From Planctomycetaceae bacterium (lineage in GTDB: Bacteria; Planctomycetota; Planctomycetia; Planctomycetales; Planctomycetaceae), in NCBI GenBank assembly GCA_002722955.1, contig PBMZ01000111.1, positions 22,319 through 86,318 on the forward strand: a stretch of DNA of 64,000 nt. Direction: 5' to 3'. Below, in pieces: positions 53,706 to 62,499 of this stretch. The notes under the pieces are model-generated. The model was not told the DNA's origin. It did no database searches and was given only the letters and a program-made list of their open reading frames with translations. Position 1 is the first letter of the stretch; every line of letters begins with the position of its first letter. The position numbers and the translations under genes are program-made.

Positions 53706-55157
53706 TTGTCTGATCAATCTGAAATCTACTCCGAACCACCTTCCTATCTGCGATCTTTCCAATGGCGGCATCTCGTGTCGTTTGTCGGACCGGGCTTGAT
53801 CATTGCATCGGTAACCATCGGCAGCGGCGAGTTGGTTTGGGCCTCGCGCAGTGGAGCGATCTACGGCTATCAAATGCTTTGGTGCTTCCTGTTGGCTGGC
53901 GTCTTCAAAGCCGTCCAAGTCTACGTCGCCGCGCGGCATTTGGTTCTGACGGGCGAACATCCCATGGCCAGCTGGAAGCTGATTCCCGGCCCGCCACAGT
54001 GGTTTCCCATTCTGATTGCATTGCCAACGATCTTAGTTATGCCAATCGCATTCTCGGGCATTTCCGAGATCCTCGGTGGCTACGTCTGTGAATTGACGGG
54101 ACTTTCCAATCAACTGTCGCCCGTTGGGGTGTACGCGGACTTGGAATTCTGGATCAACGTCGGCGGTGCGGGTGTCTTGACGTTTTGCTTTATCTTGGCC
54201 ATCAGTTCATCGCTCAAGATCCTCGAACGCGTTTCAGCAGCTGTCTTGGGACTGATTGTATTGAGCGCTTTGATCTCCGTCTTAGTTTGTCAGCCCAACA
54301 TCGTCGAGTTGATCCAAGGGTTGCTAATCCCGAAAGTACCCGACTACGAGCCATGGGTCGTCACCGAATATGCCGACACATTCAACGGCCGAAGCCCCTG
54401 GCTTGAAGTCGCCATATATCTCAGTGCCGTCGGCGGGGGCACGTTTGACTACATCGGTTACATCGGGATGTTGCGAGCCAAAAAGTGGGGGCTTTCAGGC
54501 AGTGACGCCGTGCCGCTTGAAGACTTGCAGTCTGTCGAGGGCCAGCAGCTTAACCGAGCCAAGGTTTGGACGCGTGCAGCCTTGCTGGATATCGGAATCT
54601 CGTTCACTGGCGTCATCTTAGTGACGCTGCTGTTTGCGGTGCTCGGAGCACTCCTTTTGAATCCCGAACATCGGATTCCAGAGAACTCGAAGATGCTGTC
54701 CGAGCAAGAGTCGTTCTTTACTCAGCTGCACGCGCAACTACTCTGGCTCTATCGAGGCGGCGTTTTCTTGGCATTTGTCGGGACGCTGTACGGGGCGTTC
54801 GAGATTTATCGTTATACAGTTGTCGAGAGCGCCAAAGCATTAGTGCCAGGCCTGACAAACGAACAACAAGTCCCAATCTGGCGAAACGTGACAGTGGCGT
54901 ATTGCTTCGTCGGCGGGCTGATCATGATTTGGTTGCCCAAGGAAATCGCTGGCGACGTCTTAAGCCGCATGACCTTTGGAGCCGTCATGGGCGGAGCCAC
55001 GCTTTGCGGACTTTGGTGTTTCGCCATGTTGTGGATCAATCGAGTTCGGCTACCTCGATCGCTACGCATGGGCGGCATTCTTTGGGCGGCAACACTCATC
55101 GCCGGAATCGTGATGACAGCACTGGGCGTGCAATCCATGATCGACTACTTCAAATAG
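53706..55157 (+). CDS. Nramp-like membrane transporter with atypical metal-site motifs
   Basis: A 483-residue protein with about eleven hydrophobic helices and overall Nramp/SLC11 pattern (GPGLIIASVTIGSGELVWAS in the first helix, AVGGGTFDYIGYIGMLRAKK in the sixth). The canonical metal-coordinating motifs are missing: DPGN in helix 1 is GSGE, and the helix 6 MPH is absent. So it is probably not a classical Mn/Fe transporter; a Mg- or amino-acid-type substrate, or another ion, is possible. The start codon is TTG at 53706 with GAGG about nine bases ahead. It is divergent from the M81 gene. Confidence 0.8.
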   Translation: MSDQSEIYSEPPSYLRSFQWRHLVSFVGPGLIIASVTIGSGELVWASRSGAIYGYQMLWCFLLAGVFKAVQVYVAARHLVLTGEHPMASWKLIPGPPQWFPILIALPTILVMPIAFSGISEILGGYVCELTGLSNQLSPVGVYADLEFWINVGGAGVLTFCFILAISSSLKILERVSAAVLGLIVLSALISVLVCQPNIVELIQGLLIPKVPDYEPWVVTEYADTFNGRSPWLEVAIYLSAVGGGTFDYIGYIGMLRAKKWGLSGSDAVPLEDLQSVEGQQLNRAKVWTRAALLDIGISFTGVILVTLLFAVLGALLLNPEHRIPENSKMLSEQESFFTQLHAQLLWLYRGGVFLAFVGTLYGAFEIYRYTVVESAKALVPGLTNEQQVPIWRNVTVAYCFVGGLIMIWLPKEIAGDVLSRMTFGAVMGGATLCGLWCFAMLWINRVRLPRSLRMGGILWAATLIAGIVMTALGVQSMIDYFK

Positions 55158-55281
55158 TGAGACTTAGGTCGCCAACGTCTTCGGCAGGGCGCTAACAAGT
55201 CGGGTTATGATTACTTGAACAACTGGTTACAATGCAGTCGTTGGCAAGAAAACACGCGAACCACAACCACTCTCCAAGCTC

Positions 55282-58005
55282 ATGAATATCGCTCTCGACG
55301 AACTTCGGTCGACACGCAATCGAAACAAATTGACTCAGGCACGCGACCGGGTCCGCAGGCTCTTCGAAGGCGGAGCTACCGGAATCCAAGCAGCCACGTC
55401 GATGTCCGATTCCGTGGACGCCATCATCGTCGATATCTATGCAGAGCGAGTCTTGGAACTCGACCCGCATTCGTTGGAGATGTTCAATCAATGCGCCGCG
55501 GTGATTGCTGTTGGCGGCTCCGGACGCGGCGAGGTGGCGCCTTATTCTGATGTCGACATCTTGTTCCTTTACGATCCGAAGATCGGCACAAAGTTCCGCG
55601 ATGTGATCGCCGATGTCGTTCGAGATTGCTGGGATTCGGGACTGAAACTGGGCCACTCAATTCGAACGCTTAAGGAATGCTTGCAGATCGCTAAAGCCGA
55701 GCCTCAGGTTGCGACGTCGTTGATCGAAGCCCGCCACCTATGCGGAGATCAGAGCATCGTCGAAAAGCTAAAGGGGCAGTTTTATCGCCAAGTGATCGGT
55801 CGCAACCTGGCCTCGTTCATCGACAAATGCGTCGCGGCTCGCGAAGATGAATCGGTGCAGCATGGCGAGGCCGTCCATCAATTGGTGCCGGACTTGAAGC
55901 GATCTCCGGGCGGCTTGCGAGATATTCACTTACTGCGTTGGGTCGCTTACTCGGCGTTCGAAACCACAAACTTCGATCGGCTGCGATCTCAAGGAGTGCT
56001 TCGGCGCGATGATGCACTGAAGTTGTTGGTTGCCAACGAGTACTTGACTCGCTTGCGGTTCAATCTTCACTTTCATGCGGACAAGGCGCAGGAGCTGCTA
56101 ACTTTCAACGACCAAAAGCGTTTAGCCGAAGAACGCGGCATCGAAGCGACCGCCGTTCAATTGCCGGTCGAAAGACTGATGCGCGAGTACTTTCAACACA
56201 CGTCGTTTGTTGCCTCGCTGACGGAACGTTTTGTTGCCTTGCATCGCCCGCGTTCGGTCGCGTCGAAGATCGTCGGCTATGTACTGACTCGTAAAGTTGA
56301 GAGCCGCTACCTTGTTGGACCGCGACAGATTGATGTTCTTGAGAAGGCACATAAATCCGTCTACCGCAAGCTCGACCGAACGCTGAAGCTGTTCGAGTTA
56401 GCGGCAGAAAACAAAGTCACTCCATCGCCGGTCGTCGCCGACGCCATTAAGGGTGCGTCGGAAAACATGATCGTCGAGAGTTTTTCAGCCGTCGCCAAAT
56501 CGTTTCGAGCCATCATGGCGACGTCGGGAAACCTACACAAAACACTTCGTTGCATGCAGGACAATGGTGTCTTGGAACGCGTGATTCCCGAATGGAAACG
56601 AGTCCGCTGCCTGCTTCAATTCAACGAGTATCACAGCTTCACAGTCGATGAACACACATTGCGAGCCATCGAAGCGGTCGAGTCGTTCGCGAAGGACACA
56701 GGTCCCGTCGGCCAAGCCTACCAAGCGATTCCCGACAAGACGATCTTGCACTTGGCGATCCTATTACACGACGCGGGCAAGGGATTCGAAGAGGATCATA
56801 GTGATGTCGGCCGTCGTATCGCCGAGGATGTTGCCAACCGACTCGAGCTATCAGACGAGGATCGTGACACGCTGATGTTCCTGGTCCACAAGCATCTGCG
56901 AATGTCGTACATCACATTTCATCGGAATCCGTATGACCCGGAAACACAAATCAATTTCAGTCGCGAAGTCGGCAGCCCTGAAACATTGCGAATGCTATTT
57001 GTTTTGACCGCTGCTGACATGATCGCCGTTGGACCAAAGGTTTGGAATGATTGGAAGTCCGAACTGTTGGCCGAGTTTTTCGATTTCGTGATGCTGATTC
57101 TTAGCGGCAAACACCATCGCCACATGGAACAGCGTCGACTGCAAGGCATTCGCAAACGTGTGATCAGCACCATTATACCAATCGAGGTCGAACAACCAGA
57201 GACTGCTGAGGCAACGGATGAGGACAACGAAGAGACGTTCGAAGATTGGATCAAGAGACAATTGGACGCGTTCTCGACGAATTACTTGACCGGCACGCCG
57301 CCTGAGAGAATTGCTGCGGACTTGGCTGTCATCTATGACTTAGATGATGGCGAGATCATTATTGAAACGAATTATGATGGCGACACCGACACCTTCGAAT
57401 ACCGCGTGATCACACACGAGTCCTACGCGTCTGGGTGTTCCTATCGGATTGCTGGCGCATTGGCAGCCAAGCGACTCGAGATCATCGACGCACAGATCTC
57501 GACCAGCATGGACGGCATTGTGGTCGACAGTTTCCGCGTCTTTGACAAAGACTTCGAAGGCGAAGTTCCCAACGAGCGAACGGAGAGCGTATCAGAAGCC
57601 ATTCGCAAAGTTCTGACCAAGCAAGTCAAGGTCGTCGATCTGTTTCAACGCAACCAAACTTTCGGCGGCACGAAGCACACGGCACCGATCAACAAGATGC
57701 CAACCCGAGTTGTCTTCGACAACAACTCGTCGCCCAACTGCACCGTCATCGACGTCTTCGCACACGACCGCCCAGGACTGCTTTACACAATCTGTCGCAC
57801 CGCCTTCAACCTGGGCTTATCGATCCAGCTGGCCAAGATCGCAACCCACTTAGATCAAGTCGTGGATGTCTTCTACGTGACAGACATGACTGGCCACAAA
57901 ATCACGGATTCCCAGAAACTGAAAGAGTTGAAGATGGAATTTCAGGCCAAGATTGAAGAGTTCGAAAGCGAAGGCTACCGAAAGTTCGTCGGCGGCGATG
58001 GCTAG
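55282..58005 (+). CDS. glnD: [Protein-PII] uridylyltransferase
   Basis: A 907-residue bifunctional nitrogen sensor that uridylylates and deuridylylates PII. The nucleotidyltransferase motif GGSGRGEVAPYSDVDILF (residues 78-95) has the GS and DxD residues; the glutamine-binding region follows. An HD phosphodiesterase motif (LLHDAGKG near 495) and two C-terminal ACT domains (about 685-760 and 816-890) complete the standard order. Length fits the family. A gap of 125 bases separates it from the Nramp-like gene. It is followed by a degenerate GAAGCCC palindrome at 58019-58051. Confidence 0.94.
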   Translation: MNIALDELRSTRNRNKLTQARDRVRRLFEGGATGIQAATSMSDSVDAIIVDIYAERVLELDPHSLEMFNQCAAVIAVGGSGRGEVAPYSDVDILFLYDPKIGTKFRDVIADVVRDCWDSGLKLGHSIRTLKECLQIAKAEPQVATSLIEARHLCGDQSIVEKLKGQFYRQVIGRNLASFIDKCVAAREDESVQHGEAVHQLVPDLKRSPGGLRDIHLLRWVAYSAFETTNFDRLRSQGVLRRDDALKLLVANEYLTRLRFNLHFHADKAQELLTFNDQKRLAEERGIEATAVQLPVERLMREYFQHTSFVASLTERFVALHRPRSVASKIVGYVLTRKVESRYLVGPRQIDVLEKAHKSVYRKLDRTLKLFELAAENKVTPSPVVADAIKGASENMIVESFSAVAKSFRAIMATSGNLHKTLRCMQDNGVLERVIPEWKRVRCLLQFNEYHSFTVDEHTLRAIEAVESFAKDTGPVGQAYQAIPDKTILHLAILLHDAGKGFEEDHSDVGRRIAEDVANRLELSDEDRDTLMFLVHKHLRMSYITFHRNPYDPETQINFSREVGSPETLRMLFVLTAADMIAVGPKVWNDWKSELLAEFFDFVMLILSGKHHRHMEQRRLQGIRKRVISTIIPIEVEQPETAEATDEDNEETFEDWIKRQLDAFSTNYLTGTPPERIAADLAVIYDLDDGEIIIETNYDGDTDTFEYRVITHESYASGCSYRIAGALAAKRLEIIDAQISTSMDGIVVDSFRVFDKDFEGEVPNERTESVSEAIRKVLTKQVKVVDLFQRNQTFGGTKHTAPINKMPTRVVFDNNSSPNCTVIDVFAHDRPGLLYTICRTAFNLGLSIQLAKIATHLDQVVDVFYVTDMTGHKITDSQKLKELKMEFQAKIEEFESEGYRKFVGGDG

Positions 58006-58018
58006 AAACGGCAGAAAA

Positions 58019-58051
58019 AGAAGCCCAGCCTTTCCAAAAAGCCGGGTTTCT
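58019..58051 (+). terminator. Imperfect palindrome after glnD
   Basis: AGAAGCCCAGC and GCCGGGTTTCT pair with two mismatches around an A/T-rich loop, 14 bases after the glnD stop. No T-run follows, so termination is uncertain; it belongs to the same sequence family as the palindromes at 44886, 45399 and 51893. Confidence 0.5.
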
Positions 58052-58111
58052 AGTGACCAGTGGGTAGCTGGGATTTGGAAGTATGTCAATGAGGGTCTTC
58101 AGTCGCGAACC

Positions 58112-58276
58112 GGCGACAGCATGTAGCCTCGGGCGCAAGCCCGAGGATCTGGATTGACGAATGAACTGAGCCCCGAAGGGGCGGCAGACAACACGGCTTC
58201 TGCCGCCCCTTCGGGGCTTTCACTCGCCTTCAGGATTGCTACCTCGGGCTGAAGCCCGAGGCTACATGCTGTCGCC
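58112..58276. repeat. Four-armed nested palindromic element
   Basis: Outer arms 58112-58146 and 58242-58276 are 35-base inverted copies with three mismatches, each containing its own CCTCGGGC/GCCCGAGG hairpin. Inner arms 58170-58188 and 58199-58217 are a perfect 19-base pair (GCCCCGAAGGGGCGGCAGA) around a 10-base loop. The whole 165-base unit lies between two convergent genes. It could fold as a large cruciform. I recall CAAGCCCGAGG palindromes as common in Rhodopirellula-type genomes. Confidence 0.85.
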
Positions 58277-58350
58277 GCTCCGCGGCTTTCGAATTCTGAC
58301 TTCTCGGACAACCCCTTTTCAAACAGCCGAGCTTCTAAGCCGTTACATCA

Positions 58351-60885
58351 CTATTCAATCGCTTCACCCAACAACAATGCTCGCACAAACTGCGGTGGGG
58401 GTGAACCGAAAGAGATCACGGCATCGTGGTACCTCTTCAGGGTGAATTCGTCACCCCACTCTTTCTTGGCGGCTTCGCGAATCGAGAAGTGCTCGTGCAG
58501 GCCAACGAAGTAAGTTGAAAGCTGCGTGGATGTCAGTTGCGCGCGAACCCATTTCGCCGACGCTTCCCTCTCTTCCTGAAAGGTGTCTTCCATCATCAGC
58601 TTCATCGCGTCGGCTCGTCGCATCCCGTCCACATGGATGGCTTGGTCCATGATCGAGTTGGCAATCGATCGCAGGTACCACTTTAACATCACCAATCGCA
58701 TCAGCGGGTCGCCGTCCAAGAAGCCTGCATCTGACATGACTTGCTCAGTGTAGCAAGCCCAGCCTTCCACGAACGTACCCGACCAGAGAACGGCGCGAAG
58801 TTGGCTGGGATGTCGATTGGAATGAGCAAGCTGCAAAAAGTGGCCTGGCATCGCCTCATGAATCGTCAAATTGTGAATCGACCGAATGTTGTACTCGCGC
58901 AAGAAAGAAGTAGCCTGCTCCTGAGTCCAATTTTCGGGCAACGGTGCGACAGCATAAAACGTCTTCTGTCCGACTTCCAAAGGTCCGGGTGAGTCGCAGT
59001 AAGCGAATGAAACGCCACGCTGAAATTCGGGCATCTCAATAATCTCCAGCGGATCAGGCGGCACGGTAACCAAGTCGCGTTCTTTGACGAAGTCCGTCGT
59101 TGTTTTCATCGACTCGATTACTGTTGCGACGACTTGATCGCTTGCCGGGATGTCGGTGCTGGCAATCTCTAACACAGCCTCGATCACCTTTTGTTGCAAT
59201 TCGTCGGACGGGTTGTCTGGTAATTGCTCGCTTGGGTTTTGCTTGGCGTAGTACGGCCGCGCGATCTCGTACATCTCGGCTCGCACACGTTTCAGCTCGC
59301 GCTCGGCTAGATCACGAATTTGCTGACGACTAAGCGGCGTGCCCAACGTGTGTTCCAACTTTTGATCGTACATCCGCGGCCCCAAGCGAAAATCTCCTGC
59401 GGCGCTGGGTAACAACTCGGCATCGATCCATTGTTGATGCTCCTCGACAGCTTTCGTTGCCACTTCGATCGCGGCAGTCAATTCCTTGCGCAATGCTTCG
59501 TCGACCTCGTCCATCTTGGGTCGAATCATGTTGTCGATGATGCTCAACACACCACGGTGCTGTTTGGCTGCCGTCTGAGCGTGCACAGGCGGGACGAGTT
59601 TCGGATTCAAGGTCTCACGAACTTGAGCGTATAAACGGGGCAGTTGTTGCATCCGCTCGGCCGCACTCTTCAAGCGTTCGGCAACGGGCGCGTAGTCGCG
59701 TGCCATCAAGTTATAAACCGACCCGCCAGCTAATCGCGTATAAACCAGCGGGTTCCATTGCCACTCCTTCAAGGTATCGAGCTGCCAAAGTTGCTTCTCG
59801 AGCGCTCGTTGAAGTACCAGAAAGTCCACTTGGTTGTCGCGAGACAGTTGGCCGCGAGTGATGTCCGCGAGTGACTTCAGCAGCCCGTTGATCATCTTTC
59901 GTTCCGCGGCGCGAGCTTCTTCGCTGACTTGATCGATCACGTTATCGAAGCGATGGTCACCCGTGGCCGTAGCTCCCACGGGCGAGTGTCGCATTGATTC
60001 GTCCAGGTATCGTTCCGCGATTTCTTGAAACTGCTGATCCATCTTCGTTGTTCCTTTCGTTTCAGCCGCCCGATCTTGTGCTCGGTATCTTGATTGTGCT
60101 GTGCGCAGCTGCTTTGCCAATTCCAACGGAAAATCAGTCAACACCGCATCCATCTCAATGCGAGCCGTAAGGCGCCAATTCTTTGATTGACGACCCGCAA
60201 CAGTCTTGCCAGCAATGAACGCACGACGGCCAGATGAGTGAACTTTCAGCAATTCATCTGCACTCGGAAGATAACGGAAGTAAACCCAATTCGAGCGTGG
60301 TTCTTTCACTGCCTTCAGAAACTCATCATGATTATGAGCCACCGTGGCGATGCTGGCTTTGGCATCCGCAGCATACAGTTTGCTGCGAACACCGGCACTC
60401 GTGATTGTCGAACCAATGAACAGCACGCGGGACAAGACACCATGCTTCTTAGCCAATTGAACGCAATCGGCCTCGACATCAGCGGCTTTGAGATCCAGCG
60501 CGATGAGAACTCGGCGGTGTCGATGCTTGGCGGCCTCTTTCAGAATCTCGTCGATGGTGGGAACGCGTTGGTCGCCGAAACTTGGATGAAACCAACTGCC
60601 AACATCCAATTGTTTGAGTTGCCTCAGTGTCAGCGCTGAGACAAGCCCTCGACCGTTCGAAGTGCGGTTGACGGTCGAGTCATGGACACAAATCAGGTGC
60701 CCGTCGCTCGAACGTCGCACGTCGACTTCGATTCCAATCCCTAACTGCAAGCAAGTCCGAAACGCCACCATCGTGTTTTCCGGCGCGTGCTGAATCATGC
60801 CTCGATGAGCGACAATGATCGGGTCAGCGAAAACGAGCGACGGGATGACGAGTAACAACAACGAACAAAACAAGCTGCGCATCAT
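58351..60885 (-). CDS. Fusion of secreted GDPD phosphodiesterase and DUF885 protein
   Basis: An 844-residue frame joining two families. Residues 1-20 form a signal peptide, and about 22-262 a glycerophosphodiester phosphodiesterase domain with VAHRGMIQHAPENT and IEVDVRRSSDGHLICVHD carrying the catalytic His and acidic residues. After a 20-residue linker the DUF885 domain begins, with the metal motif HEAMPGHFLQ typical of that family. GDPD splits glycerophosphodiesters; DUF885 is a peptidase-like family of unknown activity. An internal ATG at 60042 (MDQQFQEIA) has AAAGGAA nine bases upstream, so DUF885 may also be made separately. A fusion of separate genes by loss of a stop is also possible. 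Confidence 0.85.
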   Translation of the reverse strand: MMRSLFCSLLLLVIPSLVFADPIIVAHRGMIQHAPENTMVAFRTCLQLGIGIEVDVRRSSDGHLICVHDSTVNRTSNGRGLVSALTLRQLKQLDVGSWFHPSFGDQRVPTIDEILKEAAKHRHRRVLIALDLKAADVEADCVQLAKKHGVLSRVLFIGSTITSAGVRSKLYAADAKASIATVAHNHDEFLKAVKEPRSNWVYFRYLPSADELLKVHSSGRRAFIAGKTVAGRQSKNWRLTARIEMDAVLTDFPLELAKQLRTAQSRYRAQDRAAETKGTTKMDQQFQEIAERYLDESMRHSPVGATATGDHRFDNVIDQVSEEARAAERKMINGLLKSLADITRGQLSRDNQVDFLVLQRALEKQLWQLDTLKEWQWNPLVYTRLAGGSVYNLMARDYAPVAERLKSAAERMQQLPRLYAQVRETLNPKLVPPVHAQTAAKQHRGVLSIIDNMIRPKMDEVDEALRKELTAAIEVATKAVEEHQQWIDAELLPSAAGDFRLGPRMYDQKLEHTLGTPLSRQQIRDLAERELKRVRAEMYEIARPYYAKQNPSEQLPDNPSDELQQKVIEAVLEIASTDIPASDQVVATVIESMKTTTDFVKERDLVTVPPDPLEIIEMPEFQRGVSFAYCDSPGPLEVGQKTFYAVAPLPENWTQEQATSFLREYNIRSIHNLTIHEAMPGHFLQLAHSNRHPSQLRAVLWSGTFVEGWACYTEQVMSDAGFLDGDPLMRLVMLKWYLRSIANSIMDQAIHVDGMRRADAMKLMMEDTFQEEREASAKWVRAQLTSTQLSTYFVGLHEHFSIREAAKKEWGDEFTLKRYHDAVISFGSPPPQFVRALLLGEAIE

Positions 60886-60916
60886 GGTGCCTTGATACTT
60901 TCCGCTGCATAGTGGC

Positions 60917-61045
60917 CATCACTCTTCGAGTGATGAGCCTTCGGTCAAGTACTAAGAATGTCTCAGGATTAAAACCAGGAACTAAGACGCGAGAGCAACG
61001 AGCACAAATCACCCCTTATTGGCAAGCTCATCACTCGGAGAGTGA
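60917..61045. repeat. Pair of inverted hairpins between two minus-strand genes
   Basis: Hairpin one (60917-60935) is CATCACTC-TTC-GAGTGATG. Hairpin two (61031-61045) is TCACTC-GGA-GAGTGA. The flanks also match in inverted orientation (ATGAGCC near the first, GCTCATCACTC around the second), so the two form one imperfect unit. It lies upstream of the GDPD-DUF885 gene and downstream of the propeller gene. Confidence 0.55.
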
Positions 61046-61054
61046 CGGCTACTT

Positions 61055-62419
61055 TTACTCACCTGTTTCAGCTTCTTCGGCCTTTTCAGCCTCCGGTTTG
61101 CTTTGAGGTTCGGCGATGCAATACAAGGTTTCTTGGCGCGATCCGCCGCTGCTATCGGCGACGCGAAGGAACAACTGACGGCCGGCTACGACGGGAGATG
61201 CGAATCCCTCATCGCCTAACTGAATCTCGTTAACCACTTCATATTGGCTTGAACTCGCCTTGAAGATGGTGACTTTCCCGGCTTCGCTGATCACATAAAT
61301 GTTCTCGCCAATCAACGTGGGTGAGGCACTGAACTTGCCGCTGACGCGTTTCTTCCAAGCCTCTTCTCCTGATTTCGCATCCCAGCAAAACGCGATCCCG
61401 TCATCGTTCACGCAATAGATGAAGCCGTCGTGAGCCAACATCGAGGGAACGTAGGCTTTCTGCTTGATCCGCCAAGCGACGTCATGTGACTTCGCGTTGA
61501 TGGCGATGGTTTCCTTTCCCGGATAGCCGCCGCTGGCAACCACTAAATCACCACTGCGAACAACAGTACCAACACACGCCTCGGTGACACCGTCAACCCT
61601 CCAGATCTCGTCTCCAGTTGCTGGGTCGTAAGAGGCAACAATGTCGGAACCAGCGATGACGATTTGACTCTTGCCATCGACATCCACAACAGCCGGCGAA
61701 GCATAAGTGGCCCGTGATGGGCGAACCTTCCGCCATTGAATGTCACCTGTTTTTCGATTGACGGCAGCAAGAAACCCGCTGCCTCGGTTATCGCCAGCAA
61801 CGATGACTGATGAACCGTGAATGATGGGCGAAGCCGAGTATCCGAACTTGGCCTTAAAGTCGCCAACGCGCGTTTGCCAGAGTTGCTCGCCATCCAAATC
61901 CAAAGCGGTTAACCAAATGGCCGAGTCATTCAAGAACGCGGCAAATATATTTAACCCATCACTGGCAACGGTTGAGGATGCGTGCGTGCTCTTGTGATGC
62001 CCCTTGTCAACAAACTTCCCCCTGTGAACATCCTTCTCCCAAATCTTGTCTCCGGTTTTACGATCCAAGCAAAGGACAAACTGGCGTTCTTCCGCATCAA
62101 CGGCGGATGCCACAAAAACTTTGTCTCCAACAATTGTTGGAGAAGCATGGCCACGGCCGGGAATGCTTGCTTTCCAGGCAACGTTTTCGCTAGCTGACCA
62201 TTTGGTCGGTGCAGTCTCGTTCGCCGCAAGACCATCGCCGTTTGGTCCTCGCCAGCCTGGCCAGTCACCCGCATTGATCGAGGCCGCGGGAACATTGGCG
62301 GTAGCGTTTGCACCACCAGAAGCAGAAATCTCTTCGATCGGTTTGCCACCACAACCGATGATTGTTTGACTCAATAGGGCCAACGCAACAATCGTCAGCG
62401 TTTGGGGAATCGCTTTCAT
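61055..62419 (-). CDS. PQQ-type beta-propeller lipoprotein (BamB-like)
   Basis: A 454-residue protein with a lipoprotein signal (VALALLSQTIIGCGG; lipobox IIGC) and a PQQ-like propeller: blade segments GWRGPNGDGLAANETAPTKW in pieces, VLCLDRKTGDKIWEKDV, WLTALDLDGEQLWQTRV and CWDAKSGEEAWKKRV. The family includes BamB of the outer-membrane assembly machine and various dehydrogenases; the lipid anchor and lack of a clear dehydrogenase active site favour a structural or assembly role, but that is inference. TGGAG precedes the ATG at 62419. Confidence 0.9.
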   Translation of the reverse strand: MKAIPQTLTIVALALLSQTIIGCGGKPIEEISASGGANATANVPAASINAGDWPGWRGPNGDGLAANETAPTKWSASENVAWKASIPGRGHASPTIVGDKVFVASAVDAEERQFVLCLDRKTGDKIWEKDVHRGKFVDKGHHKSTHASSTVASDGLNIFAAFLNDSAIWLTALDLDGEQLWQTRVGDFKAKFGYSASPIIHGSSVIVAGDNRGSGFLAAVNRKTGDIQWRKVRPSRATYASPAVVDVDGKSQIVIAGSDIVASYDPATGDEIWRVDGVTEACVGTVVRSGDLVVASGGYPGKETIAINAKSHDVAWRIKQKAYVPSMLAHDGFIYCVNDDGIAFCWDAKSGEEAWKKRVSGKFSASPTLIGENIYVISEAGKVTIFKASSSQYEVVNEIQLGDEGFASPVVAGRQLFLRVADSSGGSRQETLYCIAEPQSKPEAEKAEEAETGE

Positions 62420-62499
62420 CGCTTATCGCTCCATTGATATCGCGAGATGAGTTGAATACGCCGCGCATTGTAGCGTTGTTTGTGGCTAGCTGTTAGCCA

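Larger units (their letters stand above)
58006..58350. other. Intergenic region between convergent genes, filled by palindromes
   Basis: No gene. It contains a GAAGCCC-type palindrome (58019-58051) and the large nested palindrome at 58112-58276, plus a short GCCGC/GCGGC hairpin just after it and a degenerate copy of a GAAGCCC-type half near 58308-58338. Confidence 0.6.
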
